NCBI GenBank assembly: GCA_965659945.1
Contig: CBFHYJ010000008.1
Span: 1 to 46,523 of the forward strand
Source: VMDJ01 sp965659945
GTDB lineage: Bacteria; Pseudomonadota; Gammaproteobacteria; Chromatiales; Chromatiaceae
Reading direction: 5' to 3'
Length of the DNA stretch: 46,523 nt
Shown: positions 1-7,497 of the stretch, piece by piece
Layout: each line of letters starts with the position of its first letter
Position numbering within the stretch: the stretch's first letter is position 1
Position numbers and translations under genes: made by a program
The notes under the pieces: generated by a model
Database searches by the model: none
Told to the model about the DNA's origin: nothing
What the model saw: only the letters and a program-made list of their open reading frames with translations

Positions 1-204
1 AATCTATCCTGTGAAGTTAGAGTGCGCTTGGGCGCCAATGGGTCTGTATTACTGGTGAGTATTATTAAGTCGAGTGGTGATGTTGGTTTCGATCGATCTG
101 TTGAAAGTGCTGTGAGCAAAGCGGATCCATTACCTATGCCAACCTCCCCTCGATTGGTGTCACAATTCCGTGATATCCGTTTTGTCTTTAAGCCGAGTTC
201 TTAG
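1..204 (+). CDS. tolA: TolA C-terminal domain (5' end outside window)
   Basis: This is the last 67 codons of a reading frame that enters from the left edge and ends at TAG 202-204. The residues match the TolA domain III / TonB C-terminal fold: a CEVRVRLGANGSV strand, an SSGDVGFDRSVESAV helix, a PLPMP turn, and a final FRDIRFVFKP strand. TolA spans the periplasm and couples the TolQR motor to Pal at the division site. TolB begins 8 bases downstream, in the usual tol-pal order. The membrane anchor and long helical domain lie outside the window. Identity rests on the fold motif and on context. Confidence 0.9.
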   Translation, partial: NLSCEVRVRLGANGSVLLVSIIKSSGDVGFDRSVESAVSKADPLPMPTSPRLVSQFRDIRFVFKPSS

Positions 205-212
205 GAAAAAGT

Positions 213-1508
213 ATGTTGATTAAATGGGTTCAAACGCTAAGTCTGGGTCTGTTGTTGATGGTATCTGCACATGCAGATTTGACCATCGAGATAACCCAAG
301 GGTCTGAAGGTGCGTTACCGATTGCGATTGTGCCTTTTCAGCAGCCTGTGGAGGGTGCGCCAACACAAAATGTTGATCAGATCGTCACCTCTGATTTGGC
401 TCGAAGCGGTCGTTTCCAGCCTTTGCCCGTTGTCGATATGTTGTCGCGCCCAGTGCAGCCTAATCAGGTTGATTTTCGTGATTGGCGTGCGCTGAATGTT
501 GAAAACCTTGTTATTGGTCAAGTGGATGCAAAAGGCCCTGGCGCCTTTGATGTTAGCTTTCGCTTATATGATGTTTACCGTGGTGAGCAAATTTTGGGCT
601 ACACCTTGCAAACGAGCGCAGACGAATTGCGTTCAACTTCTCATCGAATCGCTGACCTGATTTACGAAACCCTAACGGGTAATAAGGGGGCATTCGATAC
701 GCGGATTGCGTATGTCACATCGATTGCCGATAAGAAGGGTAAGCCAACCATTCATCTGCGCGTCGCTGACGCAGATGGATACAACCCATCAAGCATTGTG
801 TCGTCATCTGATCCAATCATGTCGCCATCGTGGTCGCCGGATGGGCAAAAGATCGCTTACGTCTCTTTTGAGAATGGTCGTTCGTCAATTTATGTGCAAG
901 AAATTTACACCGGTGCCCGCGAGAAGCTGACCTCCTTTAAGGGTATTAACGGAGCGCCTGTTTGGTCGCCGGATGGTTCAAAGATAGCTCTGACGCTCTC
1001 AAAGGGTGGCAACCCAGATATCTATGTTATGGATCTGCGTTCTAAAAAACTCCGTGTTCTAACTACCCACTGGGCGATTGATACGGAGCCGGCTTGGTCG
1101 CCAGATGGCAAGTACATTGTTTACACCTCTGACCGCGGTGGTAATCCACAGATTTACCGAGTCGAGGCAGACGGGGGCAAGGCGTATCGCATGACCTTTG
1201 AGGGTAAATACAACGCCAAAGCCTCCTATTCGCCGGATGGTAAGCAGCTGACTCTGGTGACCCGAGTGGGTGAAGATTACCGAATTGGCCTGATGGACCT
1301 GAGAACAAGGGATATTCGCCTACTCAGCACTGGCGATTTGGATGAATCGCCGAGTTTCGCTCCGAACGGAGACATGATAATTTACGCAACTAGAAATAAG
1401 AATCGTGGCGTCTTGGCAGCTGTTTCAACAGATGGCCGGGTAGAGCAACGACTGGTACTACAGGCTGGCGATGTCCGTGAACCGGCATGGTCTCCGTTCC
1501 ATCAATAA
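213..1508 (+). CDS. tolB: Tol-Pal system beta-propeller protein TolB
   Basis: The product is a 431-residue periplasmic protein, the normal TolB length. It opens with a Sec signal peptide (hydrophobic stretch, cleavage probably after AHA near residue 21). An N-terminal anticodon-binding-like domain follows (ITQGSEGALPIAIVPF). From about residue 160 there is a six-bladed propeller with repeated WSPDG motifs (PSWSPDG, PVWSPDG, PAWSPDG, ASYSPDG, then degenerate PSFAPNG and PAWSPF). TolB binds Pal and the TolA C-terminus and helps recycle Pal during envelope constriction. An AGGAAAAAG ribosome site lies just before the ATG. It sits between tolA and pal and is probably co-transcribed with both. Confidence 0.97.
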   Translation: MLIKWVQTLSLGLLLMVSAHADLTIEITQGSEGALPIAIVPFQQPVEGAPTQNVDQIVTSDLARSGRFQPLPVVDMLSRPVQPNQVDFRDWRALNVENLVIGQVDAKGPGAFDVSFRLYDVYRGEQILGYTLQTSADELRSTSHRIADLIYETLTGNKGAFDTRIAYVTSIADKKGKPTIHLRVADADGYNPSSIVSSSDPIMSPSWSPDGQKIAYVSFENGRSSIYVQEIYTGAREKLTSFKGINGAPVWSPDGSKIALTLSKGGNPDIYVMDLRSKKLRVLTTHWAIDTEPAWSPDGKYIVYTSDRGGNPQIYRVEADGGKAYRMTFEGKYNAKASYSPDGKQLTLVTRVGEDYRIGLMDLRTRDIRLLSTGDLDESPSFAPNGDMIIYATRNKNRGVLAAVSTDGRVEQRLVLQAGDVREPAWSPFHQ

Positions 1509-1523
1509 CAAAGGAATATATCC

Positions 1524-2081
1524 ATGAAACTATCTCGAATTGCACTTATCGGTTTGGCGGCAGGTTCGCTAGCCTTTGCGGGTTGTTCTACCACCGGTAG
1601 TGGTGATGCAGCGGGCGGTGCGGCAGAGGGTGGTGCGGCAGCGGGTGGTGCGGCAGGCGGATCAGCAGCAGATGCTGGTGGCGCTTCAACTGCAGCAAGA
1701 GCACGTCGTGCAGGTTATAGCGGCACTATGCGCTTAGATGACCCAGCCAGTATTTTGGCTGTGCGCAAAATCTATTTCGAATTCGATAGTAGTGAGATCT
1801 CTTTCGACAATAAGCTGGTATTGCGTGCGCATTCTGAACACTTGAATGCAAACTCATCGACCAACATCACTATTGAAGGTCACGCAGACGAGCGTGGTTC
1901 TCGTGAATACAACATCGCGCTCGGTGAGCGTCGTGCAAATGCAATCAAGGCTTACATGACAGCTGAGGGTGTGAATCCTGCGCAGTTGAATGTTGTAAGT
2001 TTTGGTGAAGAGCGCCCAGACTTTATTGGTCATGATGCAAATGCATGGTCTAAAAACCGTCGTGGTGTATTGGTTTACTAA
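1524..2081 (+). CDS. pal: Peptidoglycan-associated lipoprotein Pal
   Basis: This is a 185-residue outer-membrane lipoprotein. Its signal sequence ends in a lipobox LAFAGC, so Cys21 is the lipidated residue. A Gly/Ala-rich low-complexity linker (about residues 25-60) comes next, then an OmpA-like peptidoglycan-binding domain (about 80-185) carrying IYFEFDSSEI and GHADERGSREYN. Those are the residues that hold diaminopimelate in this family. Pal anchors the outer membrane to the cell wall and is the partner of TolB. The gene starts 15 bases after tolB with an AAGGAATAT ribosome site. The linker is encoded by a short DNA repeat and may vary in length between strains. Confidence 0.97.
   Translation: MKLSRIALIGLAAGSLAFAGCSTTGSGDAAGGAAEGGAAAGGAAGGSAADAGGASTAARARRAGYSGTMRLDDPASILAVRKIYFEFDSSEISFDNKLVLRAHSEHLNANSSTNITIEGHADERGSREYNIALGERRANAIKAYMTAEGVNPAQLNVVSFGEERPDFIGHDANAWSKNRRGVLVY
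1609..1672 (+). repeat. GGTGCGGCAG-type short tandem repeat in pal linker
   Basis: The linker of pal contains three copies of GGTGCGGCAG at roughly 15-base spacing within a Gly/Ala-rich tract. Such in-frame repeats can expand or contract by slippage, changing the tether length without breaking the frame. That consequence is inferred; the repeat itself is visible. Confidence 0.6.
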
Positions 2082-2088
2082 TTAATTT

Positions 2089-2949
2089 ATGAAGAAGCAG
2101 TTCTCAGTCGCCACCGCAATCGCGGTGGCGTTTCTCATTTCAGCACCCGTGAGTGCGCAAAGTTTTGATCAGCGTTTAGAGGTCTTGGAGCGTCGAGCGT
2201 CCTTGCTTTCAGACATGACCTTAAAGATGAATACTTTGCAGGAAGAAAACCGTGAGCTTCGCGGGACCATTGAGACACTGCAATACGAGCTCGAGCAAGT
2301 TAAGCGTAAACAGCGTGATTTGTATCTGGATGTCGATGATCGTCTTACGCGCATGAGTGGTGGCGTGTCATCTGCCCCCTTATCACCTGTAACAACCTTG
2401 CCAACGGCTGCTCAGCCCGCTGTCGCAGCATCACAAGAACCGGTGAAAACACTGCCAAGCATGTCGTCTTTACCACCTGCAACAGCGGTCACAAGCTTGC
2501 CGGGCGCTACTGCTCTGCCTGCACAGCTACCTGCGGCAACTCCTGACGTGGTTGATCCTGCAACGATCAAGGCAGCTTACGATGCAGCCTATCAGATGAT
2601 TAGCCCATCTCAGCGTCGCTATGCAGATGCGATTAATGCGTTTAACGATTTCTTGGTGAAGTATCCTGAGTCAGAGCTCGCGAGCAATGCCCAGTATTGG
2701 TTGGCTGAAGCGCATTATGTTTCGCAGCAAAATGCTGAAGCATTGGTTGCCTTTAATAAAGTGATTCAAAGCTACCCGCAAAGTTCAAAAGTACCGGGTG
2801 CGCTTTATAAGATTGGTCGATTGGAGTTTGTTGCGGGTAATAAAGATGCCGCTAAGGTTCCTTTAGAGCGTTTGACCAAAGAATTCCCTCAATCGGCAGC
2901 AACCGGTTTAGCCAAGCAGCTACTGCTTCGTATTGCGCGCGGCGAATAA
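2089..2949 (+). CDS. cpoB: Cell division coordinator CpoB (YbgF)
   Basis: The product is a 286-residue periplasmic protein. A Sec signal peptide ends near VSAQS (residues 23-25). A coiled coil follows (about 28-90; SFDQRLEVLERRASLLSDM then heptads). Next is a Pro/Thr/Ala-rich linker (about 95-155), then three TPR repeats (about 160-286: AINAFNDFLVKYPES, ALVAFNKVIQSYPQS, and a final repeat ending FPQSAATG). This layout is diagnostic of CpoB, which coordinates peptidoglycan synthesis by PBP1B with Tol-driven outer-membrane constriction. It starts 7 bases after pal, with little visible ribosome site, so translational coupling is plausible. Confidence 0.95.
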   Translation: MKKQFSVATAIAVAFLISAPVSAQSFDQRLEVLERRASLLSDMTLKMNTLQEENRELRGTIETLQYELEQVKRKQRDLYLDVDDRLTRMSGGVSSAPLSPVTTLPTAAQPAVAASQEPVKTLPSMSSLPPATAVTSLPGATALPAQLPAATPDVVDPATIKAAYDAAYQMISPSQRRYADAINAFNDFLVKYPESELASNAQYWLAEAHYVSQQNAEALVAFNKVIQSYPQSSKVPGALYKIGRLEFVAGNKDAAKVPLERLTKEFPQSAATGLAKQLLLRIARGE

Positions 2950-2964
2950 TCCCATCGATTCGAG

Positions 2965-3609
2965 ATGAATGATTCGCTGCGGATTACCGAGATATTTCTA
3001 TCCCTTCAAGGTGAGTCCTCAACAGTAGGTTTACCCACAGTCTTTGTGCGTCTGACTGGCTGCCCTTTACGTTGTGTTTATTGTGACACCACCTATGCCT
3101 TTAAAGGTGGTGAAAATCGCAGCATTGATGCCATTGTCGATGAAGTACTGAGTTATGGCGTGCAGCATGTCACTGTGACGGGCGGTGAGCCATTAGCGCA
3201 AAAGCGTTGCATCAATCTACTAAGTGCTTTGTGTGACAAGGGGTTGAGTGTCTCCATCGAAACGAGTGGAGCGATTGATGTGTCAGAGATTGATCCACGC
3301 GTGATGAAAGTGATGGATTTAAAAACACCATCATCCGGTGAGATGGCGCGCAATCTAATGAGTAACCTTGAGCACTTAAATGCTCACGATGAAGTGAAGT
3401 TTGTCATTGGTGATCAAGTCGACTATGACTGGAGTGTTGAGCAGTTAAAAGTTCATATAATCGATCAACGTTGTAAGGTCTTGTTCTCTCCGGTTCAAGG
3501 GCAATTCTCACCCACAGAGTTAGCCGATCGCATCGTGGCTGATCGTCTGCCAGTGCGTTTTCAACTACAGCTGCATAAGCTCCTATGGGGCGATAAGCCG
3601 GGTAAGTAA
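2965..3609 (+). CDS. queE: 7-carboxy-7-deazaguanine synthase QueE
   Basis: This is a 214-residue radical-SAM enzyme that converts 6-carboxytetrahydropterin to 7-carboxy-7-deazaguanine in queuosine biosynthesis. The [4Fe-4S] cluster motif CPLRCVYC (C-x3-C-x2-C) lies near residues 32-39, followed by DTTYAF. The glycine-rich SAM-binding motif VTVTGGEPL lies near residue 70. An N-terminal EIFLSLQGES motif is typical of the family. The gene is 15 bases after cpoB, and its stop overlaps the queC start by one base (TAATG). This tol-pal-que order is common in gammaproteobacteria. Confidence 0.96.
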   Translation: MNDSLRITEIFLSLQGESSTVGLPTVFVRLTGCPLRCVYCDTTYAFKGGENRSIDAIVDEVLSYGVQHVTVTGGEPLAQKRCINLLSALCDKGLSVSIETSGAIDVSEIDPRVMKVMDLKTPSSGEMARNLMSNLEHLNAHDEVKFVIGDQVDYDWSVEQLKVHIIDQRCKVLFSPVQGQFSPTELADRIVADRLPVRFQLQLHKLLWGDKPGK

Positions 3610-4289
3610 TGAGTCAGTCAGCACCTAAAGCCGTTGTCTTATTATCGGGTGGTCTCGATTCTGCGACCGTGTTGGCAATTGCTAAGTCTCAAGGTTTTGA
3701 GTGTTACGCGCTCAGTTTTTCATACGGCCAACGCCACAGTGCTGAGCTGTTTGCCGCCGAGCGTGTGGCTAAGCAATTTGATGTGCTGGAGCACAAAGTC
3801 TTGTCCTTAGGTTTGGATGGCATTGGTGGTTCGGCATTAACCGATCAATCGATTGCGGTTCCAGAAGAGCAGTGCGAGGGCATACCTGTTACCTATGTAC
3901 CTGCACGTAATACCGTGTTCCTTTCACTTGCATTAGGCTGGGCAGAGGTACTCGGCGCGCATGATTTGTTTGTTGGTGTGAATGCGGTGGATTACTCAGG
4001 ATATCCAGATTGCCGGCCTGAATTTATAGAGGCTTTTGAGCAACTCGCTAACCTTGCGACCAAAGCTGGCATTGAAGGACAGAAGTTCACCGTTCATGCA
4101 CCTCTCATTGAATGGACTAAATCACAAATTGTGACCGAAGGTGTTAGCCTAGGTGTTAATTACGCTGACACCGTTTCATGCTATCAAGCAAATAAAAATG
4201 GATTAGCGTGTGGCCGCTGTGATTCCTGTCGTTTCCGCGCCCAAGGTTTTGCTGAAGCAGGTCTTGATGACCCCACGCTATACGCGTGA
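3609..4289 (+). CDS. queC: 7-cyano-7-deazaguanine synthase QueC
   Basis: The 226-residue product is the ATP-dependent ligase that makes preQ0 from 7-carboxy-7-deazaguanine and ammonia. An N-terminal PP-loop LSGGLDSATVLA is visible at about residues 12-23. VPARNTVFLS is a family signature. The C-terminal zinc site is CYQ...CGRCDSC (one Cys, then C-x2-C-x2-C). It works directly after QueE and is translationally coupled to it through the overlapping TAATG. No terminator is obvious before the next gene, but a new promoter lies downstream. Confidence 0.96.
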   Translation: MSQSAPKAVVLLSGGLDSATVLAIAKSQGFECYALSFSYGQRHSAELFAAERVAKQFDVLEHKVLSLGLDGIGGSALTDQSIAVPEEQCEGIPVTYVPARNTVFLSLALGWAEVLGAHDLFVGVNAVDYSGYPDCRPEFIEAFEQLANLATKAGIEGQKFTVHAPLIEWTKSQIVTEGVSLGVNYADTVSCYQANKNGLACGRCDSCRFRAQGFAEAGLDDPTLYA

Positions 4290-4294
4290 TCCTG

Positions 4295-4324
4295 TTCATG
4301 GTGTGCTTAAGCGCCTGATATAAT
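4295..4324 (+). promoter_or_regulatory. Extended -10 promoter before the yeeE-type gene
   Basis: TATAAT at 4319-4324 is a perfect -10 box preceded by TG at 4316-4317, giving an extended -10 (TGATATAAT). The -35 region (TTCATG, 4295-4300, 18-base spacer) is poor, which is normal for extended -10 promoters. It lies about 40 bases before the GTG start. A very similar CTGATATA..TTAAC element precedes soxB. Confidence 0.55.
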
Positions 4325-4363
4325 TAACCAACTAAGCATAAGAATAATCCAGAGGAGAGAAGC

Positions 4364-5626
4364 GTGAGCTTTGAAACATTCTTTGAAGCCCAATCATTCA
4401 TGTTGTGGGCAGTTTTCATCATTGCTCTCGTGATGGGCGCAGTGGTTAATAAAACCAATTTCTGCACCATGGGCGCGGTGTCCGATTTCGTGAATATGGG
4501 TGATACCGGCCGCATGCGCGCATGGTTATTGGCGATGGCGGTTGCCATTCTCGGCGTTACACTGTTGGAATACTCCGGCTTACTCAATTTAAGTGGCAGC
4601 TTCCCTCCGTACCGTAATAGCAACATTGTGCTTGCTGAAAACATCCTGGGTGGTTTGATGTTTGGTATCGGTATGACACTCGCATCAGGCTGCGGTAACA
4701 AATGTTTAGTGCGTATCGGTGGTGGTAACTTGAAGTCGATCATCGTGTTTTTGATCGTGGGTGCTTTGGCGTATTTCATGATCAATCCATTCCCAGGGTC
4801 GGATAAAACTATCTACAGCGTATTGTTCTACGGTTGGACTAACCCGATGTCTGTCGATGTGCTCAAGCCACAAGATATTGGTTCTTTGATCGGTGGCTCT
4901 GAGCCTTCTGCAATGCGTCTGATTGCTGGCGTGGTGATCTTCTTAGCGATGGGTCACTTCATTTTTAAATCAAAAGAATTTCGAAGCAGTGCTGACAATA
5001 TGATTGGTGGTGCCATTGTTGGCTTGGCTGTGTTGGCGGCTTGGTTTGTCTCTGGTAACGTCATTGTGGATGCGGATGGTGAAATTCTGTCGCTCCAGCA
5101 GTACTACAACCAGTGGGACATGTTGGCTGATTCTGATGCAGGCAAGCCTGCGGCAGGTGCGATGCTCGCAACTCAGTCATACACCTTTATTAACCCAATG
5201 GGGCAGGCACTGAATTACCTGGCAGGTGGTCTTGATGGCAGCTTGATGACCTTTGGTGTTGTTGCTGTGTTTGGGGTTGTTGCAGGCTCATTTATCTGGT
5301 CGTTGATCAGCCGTAGCTTCCGCATTGAGTGGTTCAATTCAGCGTCTGATGTTGCAAATCACGTGATTGGCGCCATCCTTATGGGTATCGGCGGCACCTT
5401 GGCGATGGGCTGCACTATCGGTCAAGCGGTTACAGGTATCTCAACCCTCGCAGTAGGCTCAATCTTAACCTTTGGCGCGATTTTCTTAGGTTCTGCACTG
5501 ACCATGAAGATCCAGTACTACAAGATGGTTTACGAAGATGAGGCTACGGTTATGAAGTCCCTGATCACCGGTTTGGTTGACCTTAAGCTACTGCCGGAAA
5601 GTATGCGTAAATTGGACGCCATCTAG
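4364..5626 (+). CDS. YeeE/YedE family sulfur-compound transporter (TsuA-like)
   Basis: This 420-residue inner-membrane protein is strongly hydrophobic, with many membrane segments and a duplicated YeeE/YedE fold. Family signatures are NKTNFCTMGAVSDF near the N-terminus, SGCGNKCLVRIGGGN near residue 105, and LAMGCTIGQAVTGIS near residue 345. The conserved cysteines in these loops line the pathway of the thiosulfate carrier TsuA. Transport of thiosulfate or another reduced sulfur compound is likely from the family and from the sox genes in this window, but the substrate is not proven. The GTG start is chosen because GAGGAGAGAAGC sits directly before it. It has its own extended -10 promoter. Confidence 0.85.
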   Translation: MSFETFFEAQSFMLWAVFIIALVMGAVVNKTNFCTMGAVSDFVNMGDTGRMRAWLLAMAVAILGVTLLEYSGLLNLSGSFPPYRNSNIVLAENILGGLMFGIGMTLASGCGNKCLVRIGGGNLKSIIVFLIVGALAYFMINPFPGSDKTIYSVLFYGWTNPMSVDVLKPQDIGSLIGGSEPSAMRLIAGVVIFLAMGHFIFKSKEFRSSADNMIGGAIVGLAVLAAWFVSGNVIVDADGEILSLQQYYNQWDMLADSDAGKPAAGAMLATQSYTFINPMGQALNYLAGGLDGSLMTFGVVAVFGVVAGSFIWSLISRSFRIEWFNSASDVANHVIGAILMGIGGTLAMGCTIGQAVTGISTLAVGSILTFGAIFLGSALTMKIQYYKMVYEDEATVMKSLITGLVDLKLLPESMRKLDAI

Positions 5627-5639
5627 GGCTAATTAAGAC

Positions 5640-5667
5640 TTGAGGCACAAGGAAGCTTAGGTATAAT
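5640..5667 (+). promoter_or_regulatory. Promoter of tRNA-Lys
   Basis: A perfect TATAAT (5662-5667) is preceded at 16 bases by TTGAGG (5640-5645). The bases after the -10 are GCGCGC, a GC-rich discriminator typical of stable-RNA promoters under stringent control. The tRNA begins 33 bases after the -10 box. Confidence 0.65.
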
Positions 5668-5699
5668 GCGCGCTTCCTGAAATATTCAGGTCACAATTT

Positions 5700-5775
5700 G
5701 GGTCGTTAGCTCAGCTGGTAGAGCAGTTGACTTTTAATCAATTGGTCGGGCGTTCGAATCGCCCACGACCCACCA
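5700..5775 (+). tRNA. tRNA-Lys, anticodon TTT
   Basis: This is a 76-base cloverleaf. The acceptor arms GGGTCGT and ACGACCC pair fully, and CCA is encoded. The D arm contains AGCTCAGCTGGTAGAGC. The anticodon loop is CTTTTAA with TTT at 5733-5735. The T loop is GTTCGAATC. It decodes AAA/AAG lysine codons. It appears to be a single-gene unit, with its own promoter upstream and a strong intrinsic terminator directly downstream. Confidence 0.97.
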
Positions 5776-5785
5776 TCTAAAAAAG

Positions 5786-5814
5786 CCTGAAACATTATGT
5801 TTCAGGTTTTTTTT
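5786..5814 (+). terminator. Intrinsic terminator after tRNA-Lys
   Basis: An 8-bp stem, CCTGAAAC / GTTTCAGG (5786-5793 and 5799-5806), has a 5-base loop and is followed by eight T. Confidence 0.9.
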
Positions 5815-5879
5815 GCCTAAAATTTGGGATTTCTTAGCCCTTTTTTCGGAATATTCTTACTTTTCGGTCTAGGCTATAT

Positions 5880-5918
5880 TTGTGCGGTGCACAATTTTTG
5901 TGCAGCTATTTCGCACAA
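5880..5918. promoter_or_regulatory. Two adjacent TTGTGC/GCACAA palindromes (candidate operator)
   Basis: TTGTGC occurs at 5880 and 5898 and its inverse GCACAA at 5889 and 5913. The two dyads have spacers of 3 and 9 bases, and the TTGTGC copies are 18 bases apart. They begin at the last base of a TATATT hexamer (5875-5880) that could be a -10 box, and lie 29 bases before the chosen start of the first winged-helix gene. This layout fits a repressor operator over a transcription start. Function is inferred. Confidence 0.45.
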
Positions 5919-5946
5919 GTTGCATTTTGAGATTGCGGAGAAGGCA

Positions 5947-6264
5947 TTGTTACTTAAGGAAAGCCAAGCCTATTTTACATCAGATGTTTTGATGCCCTTT
6001 GTGGATAAAGGCTACGGGCTACCGTTATTGCTAGAGCTATACCAAGTGACCACGAAGAACCGAGATTACGGCGTTCGCCAGATTTTCGATAATCTCGATG
6101 TTCCAAAGCCCGCTTACAATGCATTTCGGGCTTTTTTGGATCGTCTGGTCTCTGGTGGATCGGTCGTTTTGGTTCAATCTCGCCGCAAAGCGAATCGTAA
6201 GATTCCCACCTTATCGACAGCCGTGATTGCTGAGATCGAAAGAATAGAAATATCCATTCCTTAA
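5947..6264 (+). CDS. Small winged-helix-like protein, unknown function
   Basis: I do not recognise this gene. From TTG 5947 (GGAG at 5937-5940, six bases upstream) it gives 105 residues. The frame is open back to 5824, but that extension would add a hydrophobic stretch over the promoter/operator-like DNA, has no ribosome site, and is less likely. The middle of the protein (YGLPLLLELYQVT, then VPKPAYNAFRAFLDRLVSGG and a basic SRRKANRK segment) resembles helix-turn-helix plus wing. Its layout is similar to that of the 101-residue protein at 7494, the last gene of the same cluster. A DNA-binding regulator of this cassette is a reasonable guess only. Confidence 0.6.
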   Translation: MLLKESQAYFTSDVLMPFVDKGYGLPLLLELYQVTTKNRDYGVRQIFDNLDVPKPAYNAFRAFLDRLVSGGSVVLVQSRRKANRKIPTLSTAVIAEIERIEISIP

Positions 6265-6277
6265 TAACACACCCATT

Positions 6278-6307
6278 GGTTACTCAAATGAGGTAAGTTA
6301 AGTAACC
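6278..6307. promoter_or_regulatory. Inverted repeat GGTTACT/AGTAACC between cassette genes
   Basis: Perfect 7-base arms (6278-6284 and 6301-6307) are separated by 16 bases and followed by CTTTTAATTT. It sits in the 59-base gap between the first regulator-like gene and the first membrane-protein gene. It could be a weak terminator or attenuator, or a protein-binding site. Confidence 0.35.
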
Positions 6308-6323
6308 CTTTTAATTTGGTGTT

Positions 6324-6929
6324 GTGTTGACCTTAATTTACCCACTTGCTGTTGCGTTGTTGTTAGCAACATGTGTTTTTTTTCTAAAAATACTGGTGCC
6401 TTTAGGTGTTTATTTGCCTTTTGAGCACATTAATATTGCGACTCTTATCTTTTTGCCATTTGGTATAAAAGTTCTCATTACTCTGCTTATGGGGTACAAA
6501 GCTTTAATTCCCTTGTGGATCAGCAAAACTCTGATGAATTATTTCTATTTTGATTCATCTTTACTGATGGCAATGAGCATCGCTTTACTCATGAGTCTTA
6601 TGTTCCTAGCTGGATTGGCAGCAACTGGATATATGTTACGTAGGGATGTTTCACAGGGATTCTTTTCTAGTTGGATAAGTTTGGGCACGCTGGTTAGACA
6701 AGTGCTGTTCATGAGTATTTTTACAAGTTTATTGTTGGCTCTGGCACAGTCCAGCTTATCCTTTTCTGAATTGCATCAAGCTGTTCCTATGGGGCATTTA
6801 CATCAGCATGGAGCTGGGTTGCCGGTACGCTATCTTGTCGGTAATTTAACGGGCGCCTTAGCTGCATTTGGTGCTCTGTTTCTTATGAGAAACCAGCTAT
6901 CTCGTTGGCTAAACATCAAAAATGGATGA
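6324..6929 (+). CDS. MASE1-like integral membrane protein (first of tandem pair)
   Basis: This 201-residue protein of unknown function has about five membrane segments (roughly residues 4-26, 38-58, 80-102, 123-143, 172-192). Two motifs recur in the next gene's product: FLPFGIKVLITLLMG in the second segment and VRYLVGNLTGALAAF in the last. A pattern of L-P-x-G-x-K/R with a late G-D/N-x-x-G resembles half of a MASE1 sensory membrane domain, but no signalling output domain is attached. A His-rich loop (GHLHQHG) precedes the last segment. The start is GTG and lacks a clear ribosome site. It overlaps the next gene by 8 bases. Base composition looks AT-richer than the flanks. Confidence 0.72.
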   Translation: MLTLIYPLAVALLLATCVFFLKILVPLGVYLPFEHINIATLIFLPFGIKVLITLLMGYKALIPLWISKTLMNYFYFDSSLLMAMSIALLMSLMFLAGLAATGYMLRRDVSQGFFSSWISLGTLVRQVLFMSIFTSLLLALAQSSLSFSELHQAVPMGHLHQHGAGLPVRYLVGNLTGALAAFGALFLMRNQLSRWLNIKNG

Positions 6930-7497
6930 GAAGTTGAAACTGCACATCTTATTATCTCTTTTGCTACTCACAATGTTTGCCTTTCAATTTCTAGTTCTAC
7001 AGCCTCTGGAAATGACCTTGTTGGGTGAAGGGCAGATTCATTTTGTGGATTGGCTGTTTTTGCCGCATGGCCTTAAAGTGATTTTTGTTGTGCTTCTTGG
7101 CGCATCGGTTTTGTGGGGCATATTTCCTGTTCAATTCGTAGCTATGTTGTTCTTTCTGGGCACATCATTTGAGACCGCTTTGGTCTACGCCATGATTGCG
7201 ACAAGCGGGCTTTGGGTGAGTTTGGCCTTGCTAAATTGGCCCTCAGGAAGATCGTTAAATAAAGGTTTTTCCTCGGGTGAGAACACATCATTTCGGCTTT
7301 TTCGGGCTGTGATACTCATTGCCCTGATCACATCGCTGATTACTGCACTGGGTATGTCTACGTGGTATGCATTTATTGAAGGGGTCTGGGTATTTCCTTT
7401 TAAATTCCTTATAGGTGACATGCTTGGAACTTTAGTCATTTTTACTATACTTCTTGTTGTGCGAAAGCCAATCTTAAATACGGTGAAATTCAAATGA
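6922..7497 (+). CDS. MASE1-like integral membrane protein (second of tandem pair)
   Basis: The 191-residue membrane protein is related to its upstream neighbour. It shares the FLPHGLKVIFVVLLG segment and the C-terminal FKFLIGDMLGTLVIF segment, with about five membrane spans. These fit the L-P-x-G-L-R/K and W/F-x-x-G-D-x-x-G features of MASE1-type sensory domains, although the protein is short and carries no GGDEF, kinase or other output domain. It overlaps the gene before it by 8 bases and the gene after it by 4 (ATGA), so the three are almost certainly translated together. The two proteins could form a heteromeric receptor or transporter; this is inference. Confidence 0.75.
   Translation: MDEKLKLHILLSLLLLTMFAFQFLVLQPLEMTLLGEGQIHFVDWLFLPHGLKVIFVVLLGASVLWGIFPVQFVAMLFFLGTSFETALVYAMIATSGLWVSLALLNWPSGRSLNKGFSSGENTSFRLFRAVILIALITSLITALGMSTWYAFIEGVWVFPFKFLIGDMLGTLVIFTILLVVRKPILNTVKFK

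Noticed and set aside
5824..5946. N-terminal hydrophobic extension of the first winged-helix gene from TTG 5824
   Set aside because: No ribosome site is present, the extension begins just past the tRNA terminator, and it covers the promoter-like TATATT and the palindromes. TTG 5947 has GGAG at good spacing.
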